A stretch of 64,000 bases of DNA from Rhodamnia argentea (GCF_020921035.1 NC_063151.1:2914001-2978000), one strand, 5' to 3'; counted from the first letter of the stretch, positions 41,297-53,528 are shown. A program made the numbers and translations. The notes: generated by a model not told the origin, from the sequence alone.

Positions 41297-43067
41297 TTAT
41301 TAGTTTAAAGTTTTTAACCCGTCTGGTTAATAAGAGGGCACTAAAAGTTTTATCGCATTTTAACACCCATACAAATTACAAACCAATAAATTGGTTGTTC
41401 TCTAATTTATTTTTCACATCTACACCCAGATGGTGACATGTGAGACTCGATGGTCGATGCATCTATGAAAAAGCCACAACCGATGTCTGCCATGATTTTG
41501 GGAGAAATCAATCGTGATTGGTGCATCTTTCTTTTGCACGGATTTTAAGAGGAATCATTGTCTGCAAGCACGAAGCACCACCAACGTGCATGACAAGTTG
41601 GTATACAGCAATCCAGATCCGGCAAGAGAGGAAACAAAGTAGGCGATCGGTTTTACTTTTTTACCTTTGAAATTTCAACTTCGTGATTTTTCATTAATTT
41701 CGTAAAAAAAAAAATTTAACTCGAAACATCCGACGTGTCTAAAAAACATAAAAATACCGACATTTAAATGTCACCTTAAAATCTTTCGTAAGATTTTTTT
41801 TTTGTGAATTTAAATAAAACACTAAATTTGACAGAAGATTCGAATATCACTTATTGAAAAGAATTTAGAGCCCATATGAATGGAGGGACTACATATCGTG
41901 TTAGACGTGGCAAGTGAAATCGATTAATACTCTAATTACGTTTCAGAATTGATATTTTTTCCCCCGGAAAAAAAAAAAACCAATTCAAAATACCATAACC
42001 TTAGTTCCCCCCTAAAACAACCCCTAAATCAAAAACCTATTTGCAGAAAATGAAATGCCGCACAATCCTTATGGAGTAGCTTCGATCTTGTGACCGCTCG
42101 TCAATTGCAGTTATATCCATTCCGAAAGAAGAAAAGTTTTATTCATATCTCCTAAATCTTGTTATTCTATCACAAACAAGTTTTATCCCGAGTTGCATGC
42201 CGCCATTTTCCTTCCCTCCAAAAAAGAAAAAAAGTTGATATTTGTTTATCATATGTAGATTAGCCAACAAAGCAAACTCAGCGCCCCAACCACTCCTACC
42301 AACCCCCCAAAAAAAAAAAAAAAATTGTAGAACTCAAGATAGAAAAATCCCCAAAATTAGTAACGCCAATCTACACACTACAGCAAAAGCACGTTTTGGT
42401 TTTGGTCATACAACATTACTCCTAGGCTTTCTAAATCTTCTCCTCCTTCTCTTTCCTCCTCATGAATTTTTTTTTTCCAAGTTCAAGATCAGACAGATGC
42501 TGTGTAAAACGAAATTCCAACTCCTGAGTCTCTGGTCTTTAGAACTCACTGGCTACACTACACCCAGTATCTGTCGAGCTCTGCTCGTTTTTTGGAACTC
42601 GACCGTAGGAAACCATTGTCTCCACGCATGTGGGCTTCAATGGATGTGAAAAGTCGTGGAGATGGTGGGCCTCCTCACGTGGCCAAACCTTTTGAGCAAA
42701 AATTCAAACCCAAAGAAAAAGCAGATGCTGCAAAAAGGCAGTGCCCGATGCCTTCCGCTTGTTCATACAAAGAGTCAGTACAATGTTCATTACATGTCAC
42801 CTACAAGTTATATGTGTGTATATATATGAGACATCTCTTTCTTGGCCTTGAGAATTTTCCATCTTGTTTCAGCTTCCTCTCTCTTGACCCCCCATATCAT
42901 GATCTCTTCGCTTGCCTTGAATCATGTTATCTCCCTTAACAATGAGCGTGTTGTGCTTCCCCTGTTGCAGCAGCAGAGTTACTGAGTAGGAGAACGAGTT
43001 GTGACCGCTGAAAAACGCTTGCTTTTCTTCTTTCTTTAGCAGCTTCGATCAGCCGTATTGATTAGGA
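41297..43067. other. Promoter and 5' leader of the HD-Zip gene
   Basis: Open frames at 42242-42649 and 42592-42939 do not resemble known proteins and lie upstream of the likely transcription start. The leader from about 42855 to 43067 is CT-rich and includes a CAG/CTG-rich stretch near 42965. It is uncertain whether the leader contains an intron. Confidence 0.5.
42819..42828 (+). promoter_or_regulatory. TATA box candidate of the HD-Zip gene
   Basis: TATATATATGAG-type sequence about 245 bp upstream of the ATG, followed by a CT-rich leader. Assigned by consensus and distance. Confidence 0.4.
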
Positions 43068-44282
43068 ATGAAGCGTATCAGTAGCTCGGAATCTTCGGAT
43101 GTTTGGATCTCCATGTGCTCAGGAAAAGGTAAGTTAACCCACTTCGCTGCCGACAGATTAATGCCAAAAAAAAAAAAAAAAATTCTAACTTTTGCAATAC
43201 CCAGTTTCCAATTCCTGAAGAAGATTGGAATTTTTAGTCTTTCGTAATATCTTCTTGACTTGAGAATCGGCCCGACTATGCCAAATCCCATTTAGCTTCC
43301 CTGCTTCGTGGTAGAAAGAAACAAGAGACAAAGCCCACTTTCTTGTTGCCGCTGCAGGGGAAAAAGTCCTAAAGAAGAGCCAAGTCTACAGCATAGAGTT
43401 CCAGGCAATGCTCGATAGTCTAGACCAGGAAGATCAGTCCAGTGAAGAGGCCGGCCTGATCACCGAGAAGAAGCGGCGGCTCAATGCGAACCAGGTGAAG
43501 GCCCTGGAGAAGAACTTTGATATAGATAACAAGTTGGAGCCAGAGAGGAAGGCGAGATTGGCCGAAGAATTGGCGCTCCAACCGCGGCAAGTCGCGATTT
43601 GGTTCCAGAACCGGCGAGCCCGGTGGAAGACCAAGCAGTTGGAGAGGGACTACAGCCTTCTCAAGGACAGTTACGACACTCTGAAGCTCGATTTTGATAG
43701 CCTCGAGCAAGAAAAGGAGTCTCTAGCCGCAGAGGTACCGAGAGAACATCTTTTCGGTCCTTTAAGCATATGTCTTTGTAGTGGCATTTTCATCCTTATG
43801 TGAACTAGCCGTGAGAAGCGAAGTACCCAACAACATTCGCAAAATATTTCGAAGTTTGAGCTTATAATGAACGAGAATTGTACGTTCTTGTCGTTGTGTG
43901 ATGTACATTGCAGCTAACAGAGCTGAAGGTGAAGCTTCGTCGAGAAACATCAGAGAGCAGCAATCACTGCGAAGTCAAACAAGAATCGCCCGTCTCGGAA
44001 TCCTCTGAAGACGGCAAGCCTGGGTCGTGCAGCGAATCCCTCAAGGAAGACCCGAACCCGAACCCGGAACTGCCCACTTCGGCGGCTCCGCTCCCTTTCC
44101 GACACAGCAACAGCTCTCCGTCGCCGCGGCCATCATCTTCGGCAAGAGAAACAATGGCGGGAAAGGGGTACAATCATCAGGTGAGGATGGAAGAGCATCA
44201 TCAGAGCGGGTTCATTTCGGAGGAGTCTTGCAACTTCTTCTCGGTCGACCAACCTCCTACTCTGCATTGGTACTTCCCCTGA
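43068..44282 (+). CDS. Class I homeodomain-leucine zipper transcription factor (ATHB-16/ATHB-6-like)
   Basis: Three exons (43068-43128, 43358-43734, 43914-44282) give 268 residues. The N-terminus [13 protein letters not shown] and the block [16 protein letters not shown] are typical of the ATHB-5/6/16 branch. The homeodomain spans about 57-113, with helix 3 reading [16 protein letters not shown], so all DNA-contacting residues are kept. The leucine zipper follows directly (about 115-155), starting [18 protein letters not shown], with the intron placed inside the zipper as is usual for class I. The C-terminal region is Ser/Glu/Pro-rich and ends [15 protein letters not shown], an aromatic/acidic motif resembling the family's activation motif. 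Class I HD-Zips bind CAATNATTG and act in ABA, light and growth responses (family knowledge). The protein is slightly shorter than Arabidopsis relatives. Confidence 0.95.
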
Positions 44283-44743
44283 AGATGACACCATTGAAAC
44301 CAGCCTAAGTGGAAATAATCCTGGCTTCTTCTCCTTTTCTCCGGGGGACCATGCCTTGCTTGGAAATTGAAATGCCATGCCGTGGTCGAGCTGGAGTTGG
44401 TAATTACTGCAGTCTCCTCCTCCTTCCCTCAAAGATGGGGAAGTGGAATTAGATTGGATCTCTCAGCATAATCTCTGACAAGAACAGAGTCTCTCTCTCT
44501 CTCTTTCTCTATGCTGCGTTTTGTTAACTAATGAAGAGTAGTAGTAAATAAAGTTATTTAATAATTGGAACTGTGGGTGGCATGGGTTCTTCTGTGCCCC
44601 TGACGTTGTACATTGTCCTCTGTCTCGCCCCGTGAGTATCGAATCAGATAAAGCTGAAGGCTTTCACGGGGACGCAGCGTTGCCTTGCGAGAGGCAGATC
44701 ATGAGTGCGAGTACCATACTCGTTCGCACTTCGCAGAGACTCA

Positions 44744-44774
<31 letters not shown>

Positions 44775-45216
44775 GTGGAGAGACATGAATGCAGAAGAGA
44801 GAGAGCAGGGGCTAGAAGGAATCGTCATAGAAGATGGAACGAAGAGAAGATGATGGAGGGGACTCTCTTGGCCGTTCGGCCGAGAAGAAAGGAAGGGGGA
44901 GATAAGAAGACAAATGGGCAGTAATTTCAAATAAACAGTCCAAACCATCAATAAATCTCAAATTACTCCAAATCTTGCCACCCTTAATTAGATGGATCGG
45001 GAGGATTAGAAAAGCACTGAAATTAAGCATAGGAATTTCTTCTGCCACAGCGTAAAGTAAACAATCCAACCCAAGTTTCGTTCAAGGAACTCCGTAATGG
45101 GTGTCATAGCCGAGGCGGGCGATGGCTAGACATGGGTAAGTTTTTGGATGAAAAGTCGGGTATGTATTCCGAAATTTTTCCAAATACAATACACGGACTA
45201 AAATTGTACACCCTTA
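44283..45216. other. 3' flank of the HD-Zip gene
   Basis: Probable 3' UTR to about 44570 (a TTAACTAATG...AATAAAG stretch near 44525-44555 may hold the polyadenylation signal). A CT microsatellite follows at 44744-44770. Short open frames on both strands are microsatellite-derived. Confidence 0.5.
44744..44770. repeat. (TC)n microsatellite
   Basis: About 13 uninterrupted CT units downstream of the HD-Zip gene. Confidence 0.93.
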
Positions 45217-46069
45217 GGTTACGTTTGGTCGTTCGAATTTCTAGTCAGGATAAGATAAGAAATCCAATGATTTTGTCATGTCATGTCCTATCTAAACTAC
45301 GAATTTAAAGTCGGATAAGCAAAAGCAAGGCGTGACGAATCGACTCTATTTTGCTGAAATATCATGATACTTTAGAAATTATTCAATAATGAGTCCCGAT
45401 GAGTGAGTTATTATTGAGCAGAGGGTCGTGCCACCGAAGAATTGGGAGTCTTAATTCGGAGTTGAATCCTTTGAGAATGACCCGCCGGCCTTGCTCGTTA
45501 TTTTGTCGAGGGAATAAATAAGTGTTGAAAATCTAATTATTCAGCCTCTTTTCGTAAGTTGAAGATGCGCTCATGTATATCACCCTAAGAGAGCCCTTTT
45601 GAATGTTGAGACCCATTTTGAAAGTCAATAATCAACTTTGAGTTCTTCATAATACGCCTCTTTCGAATGTTGGAAAGATTCAAATGGTTAAAGAACAAGA
45701 GACGTGATCTTATATCACGCTAAACAATCAATTAAAGAACAAGATCGTGGAAATACTCAACTTTGTGGTTGAAGACCCCGACTTGGTGTCCCGAAGAGGC
45801 GGCCACACTTGAACACGCCCCCCCCCTACGGTAGAAAGGCGGAAAGGTGTCCTAATGCAAATGAGAGACAGTAGTTATGAACAAAACTCGATTCTCCTTG
45901 TGTCTATTCTCTTAAGAAATTTTATCATAATCTATTTCGTCCCCTTTCGTGAGATTTTTTTTTTTTATCTTGGCTATATCCCACTTATCCTATCCTAGAC
46001 AGCTATCAAACACTTGATAGAATATAATATATCATATTCTACCTTATATCGTGACGATTAAACACAGCT
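45217..46069. mobile_element. Probable PIF/Harbinger-like element, 853 bp
   Basis: TTA flanks at 45214-45216 and 46070-46072. The ends are GGTTACGTTTGGTCGTTCG and, reversed, AGCTGTGTTTAATCGTCAC. Further in, both arms carry a GGATAAGATAAG / GGATAGGATAAG word. There is no transposase. The inverted repeats are imperfect, so the class rests on the TWA duplication and the GTTTGGT-type terminus. Confidence 0.55.
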
Positions 46070-48187
46070 TTAGGTACGTGATCGAGCATATTATTTTTTT
46101 TCATTTTAAAAGGTATGTATGCAAAGCTTTCTTCGTGGACTTTGGGATGCAAGTAACCTTGAAAATTACGTAGGGCAAGTACTCCCCCCGCACATGCCAA
46201 TTAGCTATTTTGTCGTCTTCTTCTCCCAGTTGTGGAGAATCCCTAGAAAGTAGCAATCAGCAAAAGCAAATCATCCCCAACAAGTTATTGAAAAGCAGAT
46301 GCCGACCCCTATCTAACCTTTTTAATGTCCCAAGACTAATTTCCCTCGGACCATAGGATGCTGGGGGCTAACCTCTTATGTAGTACTAGACGCCGAAGAC
46401 TGGTTTTTGTCTAGGTGCTGCCTGTGCTGTGGGGCATTAATTCTGCAAATCCCTTGTATTATTGTACAACGTTAAGGTATCACGCGGTGGGACGCAAAAA
46501 TCTGGCACATAGGCACGGGATAAAAGAATTTCTGCAACACTTAATTTAGGAGGAAAAGCTACATAAATTTCAAATGAAATTTGATCGAGTATGGCGTGTG
46601 TTTGATGAGGGTATGCGCCAAAGTAGGAAGCAAACGAGTAGGGCTGCGACCCTCGCCGGTCCACCATTTCGAAAATTTGCGGGCTTGAAAGTGCATGGTA
46701 AATACCACCGAAATCACACAGGATCGCAAAAGTACATCCCTCTCAAGCTCTTTATAGTCCGACCCAAAAAAAAAAAAAAAGAAGAGCTTTTTATCACGTG
46801 GGATTATCTTGGGAAGAAACAAATAGCGGGTCCTTTTCAAGTGGCTGTCATTGACGTAAACTTCTCACGTTCACACTTACATGTGTTTACCCATATTTAT
46901 CACGTGGTAAAAAAACAGAAACTTACGAGCTCTGATCTCCGGTTCTTGCCTGTATTAATTACCCTTTTACCGTATTTTAGTAATTTTACGCTGCGATTTC
47001 AACACATGTGTACCGCCGGGCAACAAGGCCCGTGTTTGCTTCTTCCGCGCTCCGTCCCGCACGCCTTTTTTTTTCCCCGAAACGAGCGGCGATCCCTGAT
47101 CAGATTATCGACCCCGACCGTAAGCACGGTAAAGGCGCGTACAAACTCGCACATACGTCCCTATCTCTAGAGCTTTTGTCGGATTGAGGTCTAGCCAGTT
47201 GATGCCAGCAGCGAAGAAGGGTCGCTTCGGATGCGAGCTTTCAGCGACGGGGCCCCGGCCGATTGTGGTCGGCATGGCTGCTGCTATTTCAGCGGTCGTG
47301 GATGGCGTCGGAGTCGTGAACTCATGGACGTGGAGATAACTCACGTCGCTTTCCGCTTGTCCACTTTAAATACGGAAAGAGACGGACCATAAAGCTGGTC
47401 CGGCCACTGGCCCCCCCCCTCTAACCCAGCTCCTCTTTCCTTTTTTTGTATTTTGTCTGTTTTTTTGGGCGAGTTCAGTTCCGCGAGGCCCTCTCCACGG
47501 GCAGACGTCTCGATCGGTGCCAGAGGGGTTGGGCTGGGGTGGGGCTCGTCTTTGTTAGCCACGTTTGACTGTTTTTATGTCCCGTGGGGAGAATCTTTTT
47601 CTTTCGGATACGGCGTAGCAGTAGCGTTAGGCTCTCTGGCTCGGGCCGTGTCTCTTTGTGCGGCGATGGCGAGAAGTTTCTCGTTCCCCTTTTGATTTTT
47701 CTGGCCAAAAAGGTAGGGCTCACCTTGGGGGGTTTGGCAATTCTCGAGTGTCGGGCGCCTGCATCTGTCGAACAAGTTGGAGAGGGGTTGTGCTTTGGCC
47801 GTATGTGTGCGGTGCGGGGATGTGGAACCTGTCGGTGTTGGTGATTTGAAGTTTGTGTTGGGACCTCTTGATCTGTTCATTGATGTTGTGTCGTTTGATG
47901 AGCTGTTCCGGTTCGGGTAGGGAGGCGGGGTTGATGGGGCTAAACCCTCGGCTTAAGCAAGAGAGGATTCCTTAACCCTTGCTCAAAGATCGTACCCCTT
48001 GTATATCACAATCCGCCGCGAGACTCTTCGATAAGGGCAGCGGACCGGGCCGTGGGTTGCACAGCGTCGTATAAATGTCTCTCCCTTTGCTAGCTGCTTT
48101 CTTTTTAGGCCAACGCTACCATCTGCGGTAGCCTATAACTTGGTTGAGAAATGGGTACGATAAATCGATCAAATGTAATTTAAAAAT
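46070..48187. other. Gene-poor stretch with an unassigned GC-rich island (about 47.1-48.1 kb)
   Basis: From 46070 to 46570 nothing is recognised. At 46791 and 46897 are two TATCACGTG-type G-box words. From about 47100 to 48100 the sequence is GC-rich and has many overlapping short frames on both strands, with a TATA-like TTTAAATAC at 47366. I recognise no protein family and no convincing splice pattern. It could be a decayed gene, a non-coding transcript or a leader exon. Confidence 0.4.
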
Positions 48188-48666
48188 GAAAAAAAAAGGC
48201 AAAAAAAATCATAATTTTATTGTAATTGTGAGTTCTTATTTTTTTACTAGTTGAGTCGTAAATCTTTTGTAATTATGTCAATTCAAGTCATTTGGCCAGT
48301 CGGCGTTGACTCGACAATTTTAATAATATTTTAATATTTTAATTAATTATTTATTTGTTGATTTTTTTACCTTTTTCCTTTTCTTTTCTTTTTGTTAGGG
48401 TTTGTGAAGCCCTCGCCCAGTGGCCAAAGCAAGTTACCAGCCCTAACAAAAAGAAAAGAAAAACGACAGACAAAATAATTAAAGCATAAAAAATCAAAAC
48501 TGAAAAAATATTAAAATGTTATTAAATTATCTACATCAATGTTGGCTGGCCAAATGAATTGAATGAGCACAATTGTAAAAGGTTTATGACTCAATTGATA
48601 AATATATATATTTAGGACTGAATTGACACAATTTTAATAGGTTTAGGATTTTTTGGATAATTTTCT
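48188..48666. mobile_element. Mutator-type MITE of the 'CAAAAAGTCCTAAACC' family
   Basis: The right end, reversed, reads GAGAAAATTATCCAAAAAAT, then CCTAAACC-type repeats alternating with 'ttgtgtcaattcag'. The left arm has 'gagtcgtaaatcttttgtaa' and 'ttatgtcaattcaagtcatt' as counterparts. Two short GC-rich inverted words lie at the centre (TTTCTTTTTGTTAGGG and CCCTAACAAAAAGAAA). The left boundary is blurred by poly-A, so no duplication could be read. Confidence 0.6.
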
Positions 48667-50201
48667 CACCGAGAAGCTCGAAAGCCCCCTTGAGAATAGA
48701 ATTCGATAAATGATTCGACTTAAGTAATGTCATTTGGTGAAGCAAATAATCCCAATAGCCCCTTTTTCGTGTCGGTAGGAATCTCCACTTCAATTTGGTG
48801 ATAAATTAGCTAGATGGGTCTTCTTCCTCTCATCGCCCGTGAAAATTTTGAAGCGTATCGATGGACCATAAATTATAGTCATCCGGCAAATGAGATTTGT
48901 CAATCAATCGATTTTTGTTTTTTTACCGATCAGTGTTACCCAACAAACACGGCATATTGATCATGTACTGCGAGAGGAGACCTTCACCAGCCGGCATCTT
49001 GTAGAAAACTCTGAAATCACACGGAAGCAACACGATGCGAATGAGATCCCCAGTAGATCTGATCGATAACAGAGGAACTAAAACTGGAGGTAGGTGGGGA
49101 ACCTAAAGGAGGATCAAGAAGGACGATGAACGTGCACGTTTTTTTTTTTTTTTTGGGTCAAAGAACGGGCACAGTTGTAAGCCGATCGGCCCATTTGTTT
49201 GCTTCTCGATAGGCATGCTTCTGGATCGATTGGTCAAGTTATGGCCGTCTTGAAGCCCAATGCAAGGCCCATCGCAAGAAAAGCCCTAGGAGGTAAAATT
49301 CGCCCATCCAGGTTCCTGCTCCATCCTGAATTCGGCCACCTGCCGCTGCTCGTGTCGCCAGCAGCACCGTTACCAGAAAACGAGCTTCGACGACGACGGT
49401 CCCGTCACCACCAGGCCCTTTCCACGAGCTTCGACGCAGCGACGAGTACCACGACGAGCAGCAACAGCCTCTCTTTCTCCCTCTCATGTCTGTTGTCTGT
49501 CCCGTCCCCCTCGCTCGACGCGGAAAGCTTTGGCGCGTGGCTCGCTCTCTCACAGGTTGGGCTTCGAGCAATGTCACGGAATTCCTGATTTTATTGGAGA
49601 TTTCGATTTTTTACTTAGCAGATGTAATTTCTGCGATATATTTGTGGTGTTCGTTGATGTTGAACAGATTGAATCGCGGCAAACGTCGGTCGACCAAAGC
49701 ACCAACCGGGGAGTCGTGCAGGATTATTTTTGCCGATTGTTCGAGGTATAAATCTTGAACTTCTGAGATTTTAGTGTATTCTACGTGTACTGAACTGAAA
49801 GAACCGTGGATGGACGCGAGTCTGTGAATGTGGTTCATAATTGATATCGATGACTGGTTGCGGATAGGCTGAGCCGAGTTCTTGTTTGCTGCGGCTATCT
49901 GCAGTTATAAATCTTAAACTATTGATATTTTAGTGCATGAACTCACCGTTTAAAAGTCCGACCAGATCTGACCCCCCAAAAAAAAAAAAGTCCGACCGTA
50001 AAATAAAAAAATCATCGTTCGTTCGGAAGATCTGTGGTACTTCCGTGTCAAGATGCTGGACCGTCCGTCGGGGTATCAAAAAGACCCGCACCGGCCCGAC
50101 CTTAAAATTTGGGGTATTTTAGGGCCGGGCCCGGGTCTTCTTCTGGTAAAGGCCGGTGTCATAAAATTTCGGCTGGCCCTAATCCAGACCCGAAATTTAA
50201 A
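48667..50201. other. Gene-poor stretch with exon-like GC-rich segment (about 49.2-49.75 kb)
   Basis: From 49190 to 49300 are several GGCCCA/AGCCCA words (site II-like) and a CCCTAGG, followed by a GC-rich, CT-containing stretch to about 49560 and an A/T-richer segment ending in TTCGAG|GTATAA near 49747, which could be a splice donor. Frames on both strands are open for 70-130 codons, but no family is recognised. The tract at 49960-50200 is rich in pyrimidine/GGGCC words. Confidence 0.4.
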
Positions 50202-50305
50202 AGCCCAAGCCCCCACGACGCCATCTCCATCGTTCGCGCTCACTGCTCGTGCTCAGTTCTCAAGCCTCGCGCCGCGACGCTGTTCCATCGTTCCACCAAA
50301 CCCTA
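50202..50305 (+). promoter_or_regulatory. Site II and telo-box promoter pair upstream of mL41
   Basis: AGCCCA (50202-50207; TGGGCT on the other strand) and AAACCCTA (50298-50305) lie about 95 bp apart. In plants this combination is strongly associated with ribosomal-protein and mitochondrial-biogenesis genes (established knowledge). It fits the mL41 gene, although that coding region starts 3.2 kb downstream. The link is inference. Confidence 0.45.
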
Positions 50306-50441
50306 GAGCACGACCACCCGCCAACTCCAATTGGCCCCCCGACTGTCCTCCTCGTCCCCACGCGACGCCTCGTATGGCTGGGACGGCTCGACCCTCTTGT
50401 CGCCGGTGAAGATCTCGGGCAGCAAGTCTTGAAATCGCGAG
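50240..50441 (+). other. Possible non-coding first exon of mL41 with an 11-codon uORF
   Basis: A GC/CT-rich stretch ending AATCGCGAG|GTATGC looks like a leader exon with a splice donor at 50442. It contains a short ORF (ATG 50374 to TGA 50409). A matching acceptor, TTGAATTCCAG at 53490-53500, precedes the mL41 ATG by 28 bp. If joined, the 5' UTR intron would be 3059 bp. The start of the exon is not determinable from sequence. Confidence 0.35.
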
Positions 50442-51082
50442 GTATGCAGTTACTTTCCAAACAATTTGCGGGGATCGATTTGAAGGGTTGGTTTGGTAGC
50501 CTCAGTTATGCTTGGTATCCAATGATTCATGCGGAGGCTTGGTACACGAGTGACCGATTCCCGTTTGCGAGTTCGTGCAGATGCCGTCTGTAGGGTTCGC
50601 TATGGTTTCGAGGTCGAAGCCGTCTGTGAAGTTCTCTGTTTCCATCACCTAATTGTTCACGAATCACGATTTCTACCCCATCTACACAGGACCCATTCCT
50701 TGAGTTTGATTAATGGCTATCATCTTTTTTTTTTTTTTTTTTTTTTGGTGAAGAAAAGGGTAGAGACAACATTAATGGCTATCATCTTGGTCTTTGCTCT
50801 TTCAGAGAATCAATTTGTTATTGAGGACTGATTCAAGAGCACTTGAACCTCATTGAAAGATTTACGGTTGAATTTGTTGTTTGGGAGGTAATTGAGCTTG
50901 CATTTGCAGTTGGATCATTGGTTCATTTTGGGAATTGGGTGATTCTGCTGCTTCTTAATTAGATCAAGTCTTATGAATGGTTGACTAGTGTTCTTCATGT
51001 CCCCTGCTTCTTAATTGGATCAATCAAATACCTTGTGTTTGTTGACCTCACTGTGTTAGCATAATTTTCATAACTAAGAAAA

Positions 51083-51569
51083 GCTGTTCATGGGTGGATC
51101 ATCGGAAACCAAATTCATGTTGATTCCGTGTTGGCAAACTCTGTTCTTGATGTTTATGCGAAATGCGGGGATGCCATACAAAGATGTTGCTAGTTGGAAT
51201 ACGATTATAGATGGGCTTATGCAAAATGGATTAGAAAGAAAGGCACTGGAGCTGCTTTATGAGATGAAGGGAAGGATCAGTGTTTAACGAGGTGACCTTT
51301 TCCATAGCTCTGGTTTTGGCCGCTTTTTTATCTCTTTTGGAGGTTGGAAGGCAAGTTCATGGGACAGCTATTAGATTTGGAATCAACAGTAATGAATTTA
51401 TGAGGACTTCTCTCATATATACGTATTGCAAATGTGGGGAAACTGAGAAAGTTTCAATAACATTTAATTGTTGGCCGTTAATGTTTATGAGCACGAAGAA
51501 TAGCGAAATAGCTTACAGAGACGCATATGCATGCAGTTCATTGGTTTCCGGGTATGTCAAGAATGGTTT
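51083..51569 (+). pseudogene. Pentatricopeptide-repeat (PPR) protein fragment, frameshifted
   Basis: Three frames must be combined to read PPR-type motifs in order: AVHGWIIGNQIHVDSVLANS followed by VLDVYAKCGD, then KDVASWNTIIDGLMQNGLER, then VGRQVHGTAIRFGINSNEF and YTYCKCG, and finally ACSSLVSGYVKNG. These are typical of PLS-class plant PPR proteins, which edit or process organellar RNA. There are at least two frameshifts between the blocks and no start or full-length frame, so it is a relic of about 490 bp. It lies inside the proposed mL41 leader intron. Confidence 0.85.
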
Positions 51570-53528
51570 CTTTTGCTTCTTGATGGCTCATGAGCCTTTC
51601 AGTCGCAACCTGCCATATCCATAAAACTGTAGCATGATCCCAGGACATACAAGTGGGATGGTGGTACCGGGATTTGCGATTTAACGTGCTTACGAGTTTG
51701 TATTACTCTGGTCTTCTGCAATAAATCCAAGTTGGGATGTCAAATTGTGTTTCTGCTCAATGAATGTGAGAACATCGACCATTATGAGACTCTCTGCCTT
51801 AGCATTTATGGATGAAGTGTAGCCTCTGAGTTGGTTTTTGTTGCTAGTGAGAATAAACATTCTTTTCGGTAGGTGCGTTGTTTTGCTCTTGACTCGGTAC
51901 TCTTGTCATTTGTCTCATTCTTTTCACCCATGTTCAGGAACTAATTGCACTCTTGTGATTGCCATTTCTAGGGACTTTGTGAAATTGAGTTTTCATGAGA
52001 AATAGTAGTATAGTTACAATGATGTTTCGTGGTATTTTGTCTTCCCTGTCGTCTTTCTCGTGTGATGATGCTATGTAGTTTGAGTAAAGATAGAAAACCT
52101 AATTGAGGGCAAGGGCTGTTACTTGAGGGCGACAAAGAAGGAGACTGAGATGGCGATCGAGGAGCAAATGAGGAGGACGGAGTCAAGGGTCGAAGCCAAA
52201 GTGTTTGAGTCGAAAATTCAGATAAGAAAATCAGTGCTGAACTAAGTTTCAATTACTGTTGAAAAAGCAAATACATCTAAAGTTTTTTCGAACTTAAGTC
52301 TCAAGTAACTTTGATTTTCTTCTTCACGGAATCGAGCATTTTGATTATAGAGCTTGATTCCCAATTCTTTTCAAACTGTGAGACTTTAAAAAAAAAGAAC
52401 CCGACACCACCTGAATCGACTTGAAGACCTGGGAAGTATGTAATTCGGGTATTGGGCCTGTTCGGGTCAGGCCAAGGTCGAGCTGTTTAGTTTCGGGTCG
52501 GGTCAGGTATCATAGAGACCCGACCTCAGTCCGGCCCATTGACTGCTGTTGGCTTCTAAACTTGCTTGATGATGGAATCTCCTCAGGCTTCAGCATAAGA
52601 TTGAAAATTGGACCTCCGTAATGCTGAATTTGCCCGATAGGAGACCCACTAAAATCCATCTCCATGAAATCACAACCTAAGGAATCCCATCTGTTAAGGA
52701 ATCCTGAAAATGGGATCGTCGATTGCTGCAGAATGTGCCCTACTTTAGGAATTACGATGAGTCCAATTTGCAAAGTTGTTATGATTGTCTCTTGCTATGG
52801 CTGTACCGCTACACCAGCTTAGCTCTACTTGGTTCTATCATGATTGCATCCTTGTAATTGGAAATTCAAACATAGCTGTAAGTGGGCCTGTTAAACATTA
52901 TGTGTGGTGATGATTTTTGTGTTTTGTTTGGCTTTTTCTAGCTTGCTTGGTTTTTTTTATGCATGTAAGAGAATAATCTGGAGAAAGTTATATTGACATC
53001 TTTTATTTGAGTGAAGTGGTTAGTCGACTTTTGCTTTAAACTACTCTTGTTCACCACTTCAAATAACAGACGGAAAATCCTCATCGGGATATTTCTGAAG
53101 CCACTAGTGATATTTAAGAGAGAGAGAGAGACAGAGAGACAGAGAGACAGAGACAGAGGTTTGTCTCTCTAGTTTTTGACAAATGTTATTGAAATCACAA
53201 GTTGGGTTTTGAAAATATCCTTGTTTTTTTTTTGGGCCAGCAGAATATCCATTTAGTTACGTTTTTTCTTTAAGCACTGAGAATTTGGATAACGTGTGAA
53301 ATTTTTTTTCCTTTTCATTCTTCTTAGCTTGTTCTTTGAATGTTCAATACTTTAGCCATTTAACACTCTACTATGTGTTGCTTAAGTTTTTTCTTTGTAA
53401 GACCATATGGTGTTATTACGACTTCGGCAAAACACTGTTTGAGTAGATAGCTGAGGTCATAAGAGTTGATTTCATGTTCTAGGCTCATATTGAATTCCAG
53501 GTTGCCCTTCACTGCAAAGAGGGAAAAA
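51570..53528. other. Gene-free stretch upstream of mL41
   Basis: No gene is recognised. It includes a patch with CGGGTCGGGTC-type words near 52440-52530, probably MITE-derived, and an interrupted (GAGACA)n/(GA)n tract at about 53118-53157. It may be the 3' part of a leader intron of the next gene. Confidence 0.45.

Noticed and set aside
42242-42939. Overlapping open frames upstream of the HD-Zip gene
   Set aside because: They lie in the promoter, contain translated poly-A or poly-T, and match no family.
46574-47170. 198-codon open frame on the plus strand
   Set aside because: It crosses a poly-A tract read as poly-Lys, has no conserved motif and mixes A/T-rich and GC-rich segments. Most likely chance.
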